From Ruminococcus sp. 210702-SL.1.03 (lineage in GTDB: Bacteria; Bacillota; Clostridia; Oscillospirales; Ruminococcaceae): DNA of 32,138 bases. Below, one piece after another: positions 8,003-15,271 of the stretch. Every line of letters begins with the position of its first letter. Position 1 is the stretch's first letter. The position numbers were made by a program, and so were the translations under genes. The notes under the pieces are model-generated. The model was given only the letters and a program-made list of their open reading frames with translations, ran no database searches and was not told the origin of the DNA. The stretch spans positions 1 through 32,138 of the forward strand of contig NZ_JAJCLZ010000023.1 in the NCBI RefSeq assembly GCF_020559915.1, written 5' to 3'.

Positions 8003-8257
8003 CTATTCATCGTTATTGAATGCAATATGTTTGTCGATGACCGTCATTATCTCGTTAAGCCGATTTTCTCCGATACCTTTGATCTTGCTCAGATCGGCTC
8101 GTAAGCTGTCATAATCAATGGGGTGCGTTTCTTCCTCGGCTCTCTGATAACCCTGAGCAAAGACATTCCTCACGAAAGTCTCCATTTCGGCACGGTTCAT
8201 TGATTTGATCTGCTTGTATAATGCACGGTTTACTAATTCTTCGGTTTCGTTATCCAT
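8003..8257 (-). CDS. Small helix-hairpin-helix protein
   Basis: This 84-residue protein ends with KIKGIGENRLNEIMTVID, a helix-hairpin-helix (GxG hairpin) motif for sequence-independent DNA or RNA backbone contact. The N-terminal half is helical (VNRALYKQIKSMNRAEMETF). It is the first gene of a two-gene operon with the NYN protein and has a good minus-strand promoter at 8290-8318. A role as nucleic-acid-binding partner of the NYN protein is inference. Confidence 0.65.
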   Translation of the reverse strand: MDNETEELVNRALYKQIKSMNRAEMETFVRNVFAQGYQRAEEETHPIDYDSLRADLSKIKGIGENRLNEIMTVIDKHIAFNNDE

Positions 8258-8289
8258 TGCATTTCACCTCCGATCTGCTCTATATCCTG

Positions 8290-8318
8290 ATTATAGCACA
8301 AATGGCGGTATAATGCAA
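8290..8318 (-). promoter_or_regulatory. Promoter of the HhH-NYN operon
   Basis: On the minus strand TTGCAT is followed by 17 bp and a perfect TATAAT, about 33 bp before the start codon. Confidence 0.75.
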
Positions 8319-8347
8319 TGAAAAGGGTGTGAAAAAGTGTGTAGAGA

Positions 8348-8376
8348 TTGACTTTTTCGGGGCGGTTTGGTATAAT
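8348..8376 (+). promoter_or_regulatory. Promoter of the 8420 gene
   Basis: TTGACT (8348-8353), 17 bp, then TATAAT (8371-8376), divergent from the HhH-NYN promoter. Confidence 0.8.
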
Positions 8377-8419
8377 AGTGTAAAAGTTGCAATCTGTATT
8401 ATGCGTGAAGGTGTGAATA

Positions 8420-8824
8420 ATGGCTTTGAATGAGAAAAATTATGAACTTGTAAATGAGTTCATGGAACAGGTATGTAGGCTGGCAAGCCTTAATTCACCT
8501 CGTTTATTTATGGATGCTCTTAAAGGATTTACCCGTGACAAAGGAATCGGCGGAGATGGTTGGTGGGTAACTACTGAGTTTTTTGAAGCGGCAACGATGA
8601 CCGAATCTGATATTGAATACTTAGGTGGCAGGAAGTTTGACGGAGTGGTTTTCGACGAGGCTTTCAATATGAGTGAACCGCCAACTACACTTCTCTCTTA
8701 TCAAGAATTTTATGATGTTTTATGCGAATATGTTGAGAAAGCAATTAAAGATAAGGACGCATCATTTCAGGACGAAGCAAGAGAATATCTCCATCTATTC
8801 AAAGGAAACCATAATCTTAACTAA
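8420..8824 (+). CDS. Hypothetical protein, immunity-like size and composition
   Basis: This 134-residue acidic soluble protein is one gene behind a strong promoter and ends at a bidirectional terminator. Visible elements are an N-terminal helix (NYELVNEFMEQVCRLASL), GDGWWVTTEFFEAA, and a C-terminal YQEFYDVLCEYVEKAI helix. Size and charge recall immunity proteins of contact-dependent toxins, but I do not recognise the family. AAGGTG upstream supports the start. Confidence 0.55.
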   Translation: MALNEKNYELVNEFMEQVCRLASLNSPRLFMDALKGFTRDKGIGGDGWWVTTEFFEAATMTESDIEYLGGRKFDGVVFDEAFNMSEPPTTLLSYQEFYDVLCEYVEKAIKDKDASFQDEAREYLHLFKGNHNLN

Positions 8825-8852
8825 AAACACAGCTTTATTATTTCATGCAAAC

Positions 8853-8886
8853 ACGGATAGACCGTCCTCATCAGACGGCTATCCGT
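8853..8886. terminator. Bidirectional terminator
   Basis: ACGGATAG-CCGTC pairs with GACGG-TATCCGT, with one internal mismatch and a 7-nt loop. It lies between the convergent 8420 gene and the end of the par operon. Confidence 0.75.
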
Positions 8887-8892
8887 TTCTTA

Positions 8893-9108
8893 TTATTCCA
8901 CATACCCACAATCCAGCACCCTCAGCTTTGTATGTTCTCCGTCCTGCGGATCAGCAATATCATAGGTGATCGAGCTGCACCTGAGCTGATTGCAAAGCTC
9001 TGTGGCTCGTTTCAGAAAGTCGGACGGAATCTCAGCAAGAGAGCCGTCATTTTTGATGAGCTTTACGCCGTTTCTCCGCAAGTCCTCGATGAAGTCCTCA
9101 CTCGTCAT
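8893..9108 (-). CDS. Small hypothetical protein, last gene of the par operon
   Basis: I use the ATG at 9108 (MTSEDFIEDLRRNG), which overlaps the end of the zinc-finger gene by 11 bp and has GAGGAA upstream; this gives 71 residues. An in-frame start at 9150 would lie well inside the neighbour. It contains LIKNDGSLAEIPSDFLKRA and a Cys-containing C-terminus. No family recognised. Tight packing with eight other minus-strand genes suggests a role in element maintenance or transfer. Confidence 0.6.
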   Translation of the reverse strand: MTSEDFIEDLRRNGVKLIKNDGSLAEIPSDFLKRATELCNQLRCSSITYDIADPQDGEHTKLRVLDCGYVE

Positions 9109-9280
9109 TGTCCTGTTCCTCGGTGGTTTCCGCACCCTCGCTCGTTTCAAGGGTGATCGTGTGAGTATAGATCATGTGGTCGTTCAGGCAGTCCAGGGAG
9201 CAGTAGCTCTGATTGGTGTCCTGATGCTTGTAATAGCTCTTGTCCGCCGGAATTTCCTTGTAACAGTTCGCACAAAACAT
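9098..9280 (-). CDS. Small zinc-finger protein
   Basis: The start at 9280 (MFCANCYKE) shares its A with the TAA of the preceding gene (TAATG) and has GGAGG upstream; the in-frame ATG at 9295 has none. The 60-residue protein has CANC near the start and YCSLDC at ~25-30, a four-Cys knuckle, then an acidic tail (ETTEEQDNDE). It probably binds zinc. It is coupled to the TnpV-like gene. Confidence 0.65.
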   Translation of the reverse strand: MFCANCYKEIPADKSYYKHQDTNQSYCSLDCLNDHMIYTHTITLETSEGAETTEEQDNDE

Positions 9281-9687
9281 TATTCGTCCCTCCATAAGTA
9301 GATCATCGTTTCATTGACGGCTCTCTGCGCCTGCATACGGAGCAGATTGCCGATAGCACCCGACTGGTCGATACGCCCCGACATGACCGCTACCTGATAG
9401 TCACGGCTCGACTGCATAAGAAGCTCAGTCTGACGGTTTACTGCGTCCGTGACCTTTGTGTCAAGCTCGTCAAGGTGCTTGTAAATTTCACCCTTGTCCA
9501 CGATCTCCTGCAAGAGATCGGGCCGCTTTTCCTCGATGTGATGCAGATAGTAGCGAATGTGGTCGGTGTGGAACACATAACGCTCCGTTTTGCCCGTCTT
9601 GGGGTTGCGGTGACGAACCGTCTGTGTGTCGGTATCGACTTCCCACACAGGAGCGCCGTTGAATTTTTGTTTGCTGTGAAAAATCAT
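9280..9687 (-). CDS. TnpV-like mobile-element protein
   Basis: I chose ATG 9687 (MIFHSKQKFNG), 5 bp after the stop of the secreted-protein gene with AAGGAAG upstream; 135 residues. The helical C-terminal half (RPDLLQEIVDKGEIYKHLDE, then a late QRAVNETMIYLW) follows the pattern of TnpV proteins in Tn4451-type and related Clostridia elements. The biochemical role of TnpV is not established. It could instead be an unrelated helical protein. Confidence 0.5.
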   Translation of the reverse strand: MIFHSKQKFNGAPVWEVDTDTQTVRHRNPKTGKTERYVFHTDHIRYYLHHIEEKRPDLLQEIVDKGEIYKHLDELDTKVTDAVNRQTELLMQSSRDYQVAVMSGRIDQSGAIGNLLRMQAQRAVNETMIYLWRDE

Positions 9688-9691
9688 ATCA

Positions 9692-10396
9692 TCACTTCCT
9701 TTTCCTTGTGAAGTAGTAGGCAGCACCGCCGACTCCTGCGAGAGCTGCCACTCCTGCGATGATCGCAAGCGGATTTGCTCCAGAACGCTCGGAATCGCCC
9801 TCAGAAACGCTTGACGGACTGTCGGGGGTATCGTTGCCCTCTGCGGAAGAACCGCCCTCAGAAGCCGTTTCCGTTCCTCCTGCGACCTCTCCGATCACTC
9901 TCGGACTGTCCTCGCCGTTATCGTTGATCTGATGACCGCCTGTGCTTTCTTCGGGTTCGTCTTTCAGCGTACTGAACGGAGGAAAGGTGTCCACGGTGTC
10001 ACCGTTGCGGTCGATCATCTGCCAAGTACCGTTCAGGAGCGTGAAGCTGTAAAAGTTATCCTCAGTCTCAATGGTCCAGTTACCGTCGTTATCGTCCTCA
10101 AAGTCCCAGCCGCCGATCAGGTCACGGTAGTATCTGCGGTAGCCGTGTGTGACCTCGCCCACATCGGTCCAGTCATATCCGCCTGTTCCGTAGTTATCAT
10201 CAAGCCACTTGTCAAGCAGATGGTGCTTGTACGATGCTTCGGGATAGTCAAGCCCGTTATCGCCCTTACCGTTCCACATATCCTCCCAAATCTCGGCTTC
10301 AATGTAGTCACGGTCAAGGTTATCGGCAGCGTAGGCGGTAAGCCCTGAGCAGAGTGCAAGTGTGGTGCAGAATACCGCTGTGATAAACTTCTTCAT
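9692..10396 (-). CDS. Secreted, membrane-anchored protein of the mobile element
   Basis: I chose ATG 10396 (MKKFITAVFCTTLALCSGLT), a clear signal peptide with a likely AYA-AD cleavage site; it lies one base after the parB stop and the RBS GGAGGAGAAC is inside parB. The mature part (about 24-150) is Asp/Tyr/Trp-rich (WEDMWNGKGDNG, RYYRDLIGGWDFEDD), followed by a Ser/Gly/Glu-rich linker and a single C-terminal helix (ANPLAIIAGVAALAGVGGAA) ending in RKRK. There is no LPxTG motif. Such proteins occur in Firmicute conjugative elements as surface factors. A surface protein in a partition operon is unusual. Confidence 0.7.
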   Translation of the reverse strand: MKKFITAVFCTTLALCSGLTAYAADNLDRDYIEAEIWEDMWNGKGDNGLDYPEASYKHHLLDKWLDDNYGTGGYDWTDVGEVTHGYRRYYRDLIGGWDFEDDNDGNWTIETEDNFYSFTLLNGTWQMIDRNGDTVDTFPPFSTLKDEPEESTGGHQINDNGEDSPRVIGEVAGGTETASEGGSSAEGNDTPDSPSSVSEGDSERSGANPLAIIAGVAALAGVGGAAYYFTRKRK

Positions 10397-10397
10397 G

Positions 10398-11345
10398 TTA
10401 GTTCTCCTCCATATTTTCAAAGTAGAAAGCAAGTGCCTTTTCAATAGTTTCCGTGATTTCCTTCGCCTTGACACCCTCGCTGAAATACTTGGTATAGGTA
10501 TCATTGCTGATCTTCACGCTCTTGGGCTTCGGCTTCGCTTCGCTGTCCTCTCCGCTGATGATACTTTCAACGGTGTAGCGTTTGATATTCCCCTCATCAT
10601 CGGCAGATGCACGGAGCATTTTCGCTTTCTTCATGTCGATCTTGCTGTCCTCGGCACACTCGGCAACGACCGCTTGCGTATCTTCTGACAGGAAAGAAAG
10701 CTCCACTCCTGCACGGATAGCAATATCTCCGCTGTCCACAAGGGCTTTCAGCTCGTCGATCAGCTTGTTGATGCGGATAAGGCGAACAACAGAGCCTTTG
10801 CTCACGCCGTACTCCTTGCCGACGCTCTCGCTTGTGTCTAACTTTGAACCCACTGGATTCAAAGTTGCGGTGTCGGGTTCTGCGGACGGATTTTCAAGGA
10901 CTGCAAGCTCCCTCAGAATATCATTCCGCTTGCCCTGAGAGAACATTTCGGAATGACGGAGTGCAACAGCGGCAGCTTGTTCACTGATGCGGAGGTTCTC
11001 GAACCCACGCTGCATCACATTACTCTCGATCACATACATTTCAGCTTCTTCCTCGGTCAAACCCGTCTTGACGATAGCCGGCACGGTGGGCAGTCCTGCG
11101 AGCTTTGATGCATTCCAGCGGTTGTGACCAATCAGTATCTCATAACCGCCCTCGATAGGCTGTACGATGATCGGAGACAGCACACCGTTCTCCTTGATAC
11201 TGGCGACCATATCCTCAAGGCGTTCGCCCGAATACAGCTCAAACTTGTGGTTGTGATAGGGGTGAAGCTGATCGCACGGTATCTGCTGAATAGCGGTCTG
11301 CGGTGCGGAGAGCATTGTTCCCAGGTCAAACTGCGGTGTATTCAT
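10398..11345 (-). CDS. parB: ParB/Spo0J-type partition protein
   Basis: This 315-residue protein has an N-terminal ParB/sulfiredoxin-like CTPase domain: LHPYHNHKFELYSGERLEDM, NGVLSPIIVQP, and GHNRWNASKLAG (about residues 94-105, the GxxRxxA box). A central HTH follows (SVGKEYGVSKGSVVRLIRIN). In the family ParB binds parS sites and works with ParA to segregate plasmids. Between the two domains lies TLNPVGSKL, encoded exactly by a copy of the 27-bp dispersed palindrome, so an in-frame insertion is likely. It overlaps the previous gene by 4 bp. Confidence 0.9.
   Translation of the reverse strand: MNTPQFDLGTMLSAPQTAIQQIPCDQLHPYHNHKFELYSGERLEDMVASIKENGVLSPIIVQPIEGGYEILIGHNRWNASKLAGLPTVPAIVKTGLTEEEAEMYVIESNVMQRGFENLRISEQAAAVALRHSEMFSQGKRNDILRELAVLENPSAEPDTATLNPVGSKLDTSESVGKEYGVSKGSVVRLIRINKLIDELKALVDSGDIAIRAGVELSFLSEDTQAVVAECAEDSKIDMKKAKMLRASADDEGNIKRYTVESIISGEDSEAKPKPKSVKISNDTYTKYFSEGVKAKEITETIEKALAFYFENMEEN
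10840..10866. repeat. 27-bp dispersed palindrome, copy 3, in frame inside parB
   Basis: The sequence is identical to 1875-1901. Because it is 27 bp long it adds nine codons without a frameshift, here TLNPVGSKL in the linker between the ParB N-terminal and HTH domains. Confidence 0.85.
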
Positions 11346-11686
11346 CGTTTCATCTTCCTTTCCATATCCGCAAGCTGTTTTCTCAGCTCACGGTTGTCAA
11401 TATCAAGCTCCATGATACGCTTTTTCAGCTTCTTGATCGAAACATCGGCACGGACGATCATATCTGCAAACCGCAGGAGCGTGTATTTATATCTGCGCTG
11501 ATTGTAGTGAAATTCGTAGCAGAGCTTTCCTGAGAGCCTGTCACGGCTCTCGGAAAGGCTTGCAAGCACTTCTTTTGAAGTCTCTGCGATGATCTTGCTG
11601 TGGTCGGTGCTGAAATACTCGTTCAGCTCACCATCGCCGTGGGGAGTGAAAAGCCACGGCATTTTGTCGGTGTCAAAGGGCTTCAT
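11342..11686 (-). CDS. Coiled-coil protein between parA and parB
   Basis: This 114-residue protein overlaps both neighbours by 4 bp (ATGA). The C-terminal third (VSIKKLKKRIMELDIDNREL then RKQLADMERKMKR) is a basic coiled coil, so the protein probably dimerises. The N-terminus (WLFTPHGDGELNEYF) is unrecognised. Position and coupling suggest an accessory partition or regulatory factor. Confidence 0.65.
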   Translation of the reverse strand: MKPFDTDKMPWLFTPHGDGELNEYFSTDHSKIIAETSKEVLASLSESRDRLSGKLCYEFHYNQRRYKYTLLRFADMIVRADVSIKKLKKRIMELDIDNRELRKQLADMERKMKR

Positions 11687-11913
11687 GACTCGTCCTCCTC
11701 GTCATCATCTTCATCGGTGCAGTAGTCAAGCCCATTCTGAAGCTGAATGTAGATGCCGGAGTAGCGGTCATGTTCTGCGCCGTCGCTGTTCATCATCGCT
11801 TCAAGGAAATACGCCTGAGCTTCTTCACGGTCGTCCCAATCCTGCTTCTTGCCGTAGCAGACGGTAGTGACCTTGCGGTTAGGGTTCATAGCGAGTTCTG
11901 ACATACTTAACAT
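11683..11913 (-). CDS. Small acidic hypothetical protein in the par operon
   Basis: This 76-residue protein overlaps the end of parA by 7 bp, with AGGAGG well placed inside parA. It contains VTTVCYGKKQDWDDREEAQA and a very acidic tail (CTDEDDDEEDES). The tail could act as a DNA mimic or a contact for a basic partner; that is inference. No family recognised. Confidence 0.6.
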   Translation of the reverse strand: MLSMSELAMNPNRKVTTVCYGKKQDWDDREEAQAYFLEAMMNSDGAEHDRYSGIYIQLQNGLDYCTDEDDDEEDES

Positions 11914-12689
11914 CTTGAAAGCACCTCCTGTGCCAATTCATCATATTCCTGACCTAACTTGTGACCTGTGAGACAAAGCGGTGTGCCGTTCTCGGAGCTT
12001 TTCGCCGCTTCAATGGACTTGCTGATGCTTGTCCTGAACAGCATTTCGCCGTACTTTTCGTTGAGGGTTTCGATAGCCGTCCTGCTGACCTTTGTGCGGT
12101 CAACCATTGTTGGCAGCACTCCGATAAGGTTCAGCTTCGGGTTAGTGTTTGCCTTGACAAGCTGTGTGAGCGCTTCAAGGGACTGCAAGCCGTCCATACT
12201 GAACTTCTGTGTCTGCACGGGTATCAGCACTCTGTCCGCAGCGGTAAGAGCATTGATAAGGAGCGTTCCGAGGGACGGCAGACAGTCGATCAGCACGAAG
12301 TCATACGCTTCGACCACATCTTCCGTAAGTATCCTGCGGAGAATATGCTCCTTAGAGATCATCGTGACCATGAGCGTTTCCGCATTGGCGAGGTTGATGT
12401 CGGCGGGAATGTAGTCCACTCCTGCGGTTTCGCTGTGGCGGATCGCTCTCTGAGCTGTGTCTGCGGTCACGGGAGTTCCTGTGTAGAATGACATGATAAG
12501 CTGTGTCATGGTCGGGTTGCCGTCCGGCTCGTATTTGAGGTATTCGGAGAGGTTTGCCTGCGGATCAAAGTCGATGAGAAGCACTTTCTTATCGTGTTTC
12601 AGGGCAAGGCAGGCTCCGAGGTTGTATGCGGTGGTGGATTTGCCGACACCGCCTTTCTGGTTGCTGATTGCGATGATAGTAGTTTCCAT
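11907..12689 (-). CDS. parA: ParA/Soj-type partition ATPase
   Basis: This 260-residue protein has the deviant Walker A box KGGVGKST (residues 12-19), Walker A' region LLIDFDPQANLS (about 37-48) and Walker B-like FVLIDCLPSLGTLLINAL (about 130-147). It lacks an N-terminal HTH, so it is Soj-like and probably not an autorepressor. In the family it forms ATP-dependent gradients on DNA that move ParB-parS complexes. It lies between ssb and the small coupled genes. Confidence 0.95.
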   Translation of the reverse strand: METTIIAISNQKGGVGKSTTAYNLGACLALKHDKKVLLIDFDPQANLSEYLKYEPDGNPTMTQLIMSFYTGTPVTADTAQRAIRHSETAGVDYIPADINLANAETLMVTMISKEHILRRILTEDVVEAYDFVLIDCLPSLGTLLINALTAADRVLIPVQTQKFSMDGLQSLEALTQLVKANTNPKLNLIGVLPTMVDRTKVSRTAIETLNEKYGEMLFRTSISKSIEAAKSSENGTPLCLTGHKLGQEYDELAQEVLSRC

Positions 12690-12715
12690 TTTCTTATCCT
12701 CCTGTGATTTTCGGC

Positions 12716-13099
12716 TCAGAACAGCGGATCGTCCTCTGTTCCTGCGTATGGGTTGCCGTTGTCGGTCGGTGCGGTGTTCTCACGCTTCTTACCACCTGAG
12801 AAGTGGATCTCCTCGACCTTGACCTCGATAGAAGAACGCTTCTGACCGTCCTTTTCATAGCGGTTGTTGTGGACTGAGCCGACGAGTGTCACCATATCGC
12901 CCTTGCCGAACCAATCGACGATCACATCGGCGTTACGGTTCCAGGCGGTGCAGGGGAAGAAGTCTGTCTCGGCAGTCTCATCGCCCTTACGCTTCGGGCG
13001 GTCGCAGGCAATGGTGAACTTGCAAAGACGGCTCTCGCCTTTGGTCTGAATTTCAGGATCGGCAGTCATTCTGCCAGCGACTAAGAATTTGTTTAACAT
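12716..13099 (-). CDS. ssb: Single-stranded DNA-binding protein
   Basis: This 127-residue protein has the OB fold with the usual start MLNKFLVAGRMTADPEIQ, FTIACDRP, FFPCTAWNRNADVIVDWFGKG and VGSVHNNRYEKDGQKRSSIE, followed by a linker and the acidic tip EDDPLF, equivalent to the DDDIPF tail that recruits repair proteins. It is shorter than chromosomal SSBs, as in plasmid and ICE versions. It is the first gene of the minus-strand operon, reading from the palindromic promoter at 13153-13188. In transfer it would coat the incoming strand. Confidence 0.93.
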   Translation of the reverse strand: MLNKFLVAGRMTADPEIQTKGESRLCKFTIACDRPKRKGDETAETDFFPCTAWNRNADVIVDWFGKGDMVTLVGSVHNNRYEKDGQKRSSIEVKVEEIHFSGGKKRENTAPTDNGNPYAGTEDDPLF

Positions 13100-13152
13100 A
13101 GGATTTACCTTCCTTTCGTGGTTTCGGGTTTCTGTGTTTCTGTTGTGCTTTT

Positions 13153-13188
13153 ATTATACTTGACTTTACACCCAATGTCAAGTATAAT
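13153..13188. promoter_or_regulatory. Perfectly palindromic two-way promoter
   Basis: The 12-bp arms ATTATACTTGAC and GTCAAGTATAAT flank a 12-bp centre. On the minus strand they give TTGACA-N17-TATAAT (ssb-par operon); on the plus strand the same bases give TTGACT-N17-TATAAT. Two polymerases would compete for the same DNA. The palindrome also looks like an operator. Confidence 0.85.
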
Positions 13189-13281
13189 TTTCTGCGTTTT
13201 GGAATCTTTGTAGGGGCGCAGCAATCAGCACCCCGATTTTCGGTTTTCCCCAGTGTGATTTGACTAAATTTCGGATTATAC

Positions 13282-13310
13282 TTGACTTTGCACCCAACTT
13301 TTGATAGAAT
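13282..13310 (+). promoter_or_regulatory. Promoter of the zinc-finger/RHH gene with a repeated half-operator
   Basis: TTGACT (13282-13287), 17 bp, TAGAAT (13305-13310). The block from 13275 repeats ATTATACTTGACTTT and CACCCAA of the palindromic promoter, and GGTGTAAAG at 13312-13320 is an inverted copy of CTTTGCACC. These shared elements suggest one regulator for both promoters. Confidence 0.7.
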
Positions 13311-13344
13311 AGGTGTAAAGACCTATATTCAGGGGGGATAACCT

Positions 13345-13773
13345 TTGTTTAAGCATAAATGTGAGATGTGCGGACTGGAGTTTGAGACGAACAACACCCG
13401 TGCCAAATACTGTATCTATTGCCGTGATAAGGCTCAGGCTGCCCGTAACCGTGCGTATGCGGAGAAGAAGAAGTCCGGCTCTGCTGTTAAGATCGGCAGC
13501 GAACAGGTTTGTCCAATCTGCGGTAAGACCTACACCGTGTCCTCCGGCTCTCAGAAGTATTGCAAGGATTGTACTGCAAGCAAGAAGCGGAAGAAATCCG
13601 CTCCGAACACGGAGTACCTCAAAGGGCATTACGATTATATCCGTGTCAATGTCCCAAAGGGTGAGCGTGAAAAGATCAAGGCTTATGCGGAGTCTCAGGG
13701 TATGAGCGTGAATAAGCTGCTGCTCACGGCTTTGGAGGAGTATCAGAAAAACCATCCTAAGCCAAACGAATAA
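13345..13773 (+). CDS. Double zinc-ribbon plus ribbon-helix-helix DNA-binding protein
   Basis: The start is a TTG at 13345 with AGGGGGG upstream. The 142-residue protein has two zinc knuckle units: CEMCG...CIYC (about 6-27) and CPICG...CKDC (about 56-76). A C-terminal ribbon-helix-helix follows (YIRVNVPKGEREKIKAYAES, then MSVNKLLLTALEEYQ), of the Arc/CopG type. It probably binds the repeated TTGACTTTRCACCCAA-type elements in front of it and opposite ssb, acting as regulator of the par operon; that is inference from position. A terminator follows. Confidence 0.8.
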   Translation: MFKHKCEMCGLEFETNNTRAKYCIYCRDKAQAARNRAYAEKKKSGSAVKIGSEQVCPICGKTYTVSSGSQKYCKDCTASKKRKKSAPNTEYLKGHYDYIRVNVPKGEREKIKAYAESQGMSVNKLLLTALEEYQKNHPKPNE

Positions 13774-13784
13774 TCAGAATCCAT

Positions 13785-13820
13785 AACAGATGTGCTGTTC
13801 CCAAGTACATCTGTTTTTTA
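13785..13820 (+). terminator. Rho-independent terminator
   Basis: AACAGATGT pairs with ACATCTGTT (13-nt loop) and is followed by a T run, 12 bp after the zinc-finger/RHH gene. Confidence 0.8.
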
Positions 13821-13849
13821 TTGACATTCTCTTGAATAATGTATATAAT
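13821..13849 (+). promoter_or_regulatory. Promoter of the XRE-hypothetical pair
   Basis: Perfect TTGACA, 17 bp and TATAAT, starting directly after the terminator T run. Confidence 0.85.
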
Positions 13850-13937
13850 AAAGCTAAGTGAGATTTATTATAAAATTCAATTCCACTTAGTTTACATAGA
13901 GAAATGCTTTTGGTATACTAATCTCAGGAGGTCAACC

Positions 13938-14864
13938 ATGAACACGTTTGGTGATTATATCAGTCGATTGAGAAACTACTCAAAGATGACACAGGAACAG
14001 TTAGCTGAAAAAATGGAAGTTAGTAAAACTACCATACAGAATTGGGAAAGCGGCAGAACAAAGGTGAAGCCGACTCACCTAAAAAGGCTTGCATATCTGT
14101 TTAATGTTCCGGAAACATCGCTTATATCCGAGCTGAATCGTGAAAATGATTCGATGAGAGAGGATAATTTCCCATATTTTCTGTTTGAGGAGGATGATGA
14201 ATTGATTAGTATCATTCACTCACTTCATCTAAACCTTAATCAGCAGGAACTGTTCGGGCTTATCTGCCTTTACTATCCTGATATACTAAAAGACTATGCC
14301 GACTGGGAAACAGTTTTCGATGAATCTTTGACCAAAATCCCTTATGACTTTATATGTAAGGTAGGAAGTATTCAATACATGAACCTTGCTGATGGGCTAC
14401 GGAATCTTCTGAAATATGTTCAACCTGAGTTTCTTTTGAAAGTATTGAAATTATATCCAGAAGAACTATTCGATGTAACTCGTTTTTCTAAGGATTTAGT
14501 TATCGAATTCCTTGACAGTGGACACGTCCCACATACTGACTACGATATTGATAATGAATTTGGATTTGATTTTGATATTGATATGAAGAAAGCCTCTATC
14601 GTCCTGCCTATCCTTGAAAAAGGCTGTATTCACTTAGCCGATGGAGAACGAAGTGGCGCTCCTTTGAGTAACGATGTTCCGCAAGAAATTATTGACGCTT
14701 CATGGTATCCTCATGGTCAAGAATGCTTAGCATTGCACGTTTTGAATGGTCTCAGCAGCATAACAACCGTTCGTTATGATAAAAGTTGTACACCGATAAG
14801 GTGGTATCTGGAAATCAACGATTTAGGGTGTAGACTTCTGAGATGGTTTCGAGAAAAGGAGTAG
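13938..14864 (+). CDS. XRE-family regulator with long C-terminal domain
   Basis: I chose ATG 13938 behind AGGAGG; the earlier in-frame ATG at 13839 overlaps the promoter. This 308-residue protein has an N-terminal HTH (LRNYSKMTQEQLAEKMEVSK, then TTIQNWESGR) and ~240 residues of unrecognised C-terminal domain, with an acidic stretch (DYDIDNEFGFDFDIDMKK) and a C-terminus ending WYLEINDLGCRLLRWFREKE. A large C-terminal domain suggests ligand sensing or an effector role. It is followed 6 bp later by a second gene. Confidence 0.75.
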   Translation: MNTFGDYISRLRNYSKMTQEQLAEKMEVSKTTIQNWESGRTKVKPTHLKRLAYLFNVPETSLISELNRENDSMREDNFPYFLFEEDDELISIIHSLHLNLNQQELFGLICLYYPDILKDYADWETVFDESLTKIPYDFICKVGSIQYMNLADGLRNLLKYVQPEFLLKVLKLYPEELFDVTRFSKDLVIEFLDSGHVPHTDYDIDNEFGFDFDIDMKKASIVLPILEKGCIHLADGERSGAPLSNDVPQEIIDASWYPHGQECLALHVLNGLSSITTVRYDKSCTPIRWYLEINDLGCRLLRWFREKE

Positions 14865-14870
14865 ACGAAT

Positions 14871-15257
14871 ATGGAAAAATGGTATGAACGTTTTAATGAT
14901 GCTGGATTTACACTTTATAATGAATCCGGCGAGGCAACTTGTGTTTACATTGTCAGAGACAAAGCTAATAACGTAAATACTACAGATAAATGGATAGATG
15001 TTATTTCTCATGCCAATGGGTTTGATCAAATCATTGTTGAACTGTTCCCACGCATTACGCATCCCAAATATACCAATGACACCGAATATAACCGCTACAT
15101 ATGCTGGCACGCTGCACATGATGATATAGCTGAACATAGAGGCAAGGGACATCACGGCAAAAAATACGCCGTACAATGTAAACGAGTTCAAGTAAAAGAT
15201 GAAAACGGAAAGACTCATTACGACTATAAGGTTACGGGTGTGAGTAAGATTAGATAG
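14871..15257 (+). CDS. Hypothetical protein paired with the XRE regulator
   Basis: This 128-residue soluble protein has AAAAGGAG upstream of its ATG and lies 6 bp after the XRE gene, so they form an operon. It includes CVYIVRDKANNVNTTDKW, a His-rich stretch (ICWHAAHDDIAEHRGKGHHG) and a basic C-terminus. No family recognised. It converges on the relaxase gene with only 14 bp between stops. Confidence 0.6.
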   Translation: MEKWYERFNDAGFTLYNESGEATCVYIVRDKANNVNTTDKWIDVISHANGFDQIIVELFPRITHPKYTNDTEYNRYICWHAAHDDIAEHRGKGHHGKKYAVQCKRVQVKDENGKTHYDYKVTGVSKIR

Positions 15258-15271
15258 CGGTCATCGCATAC

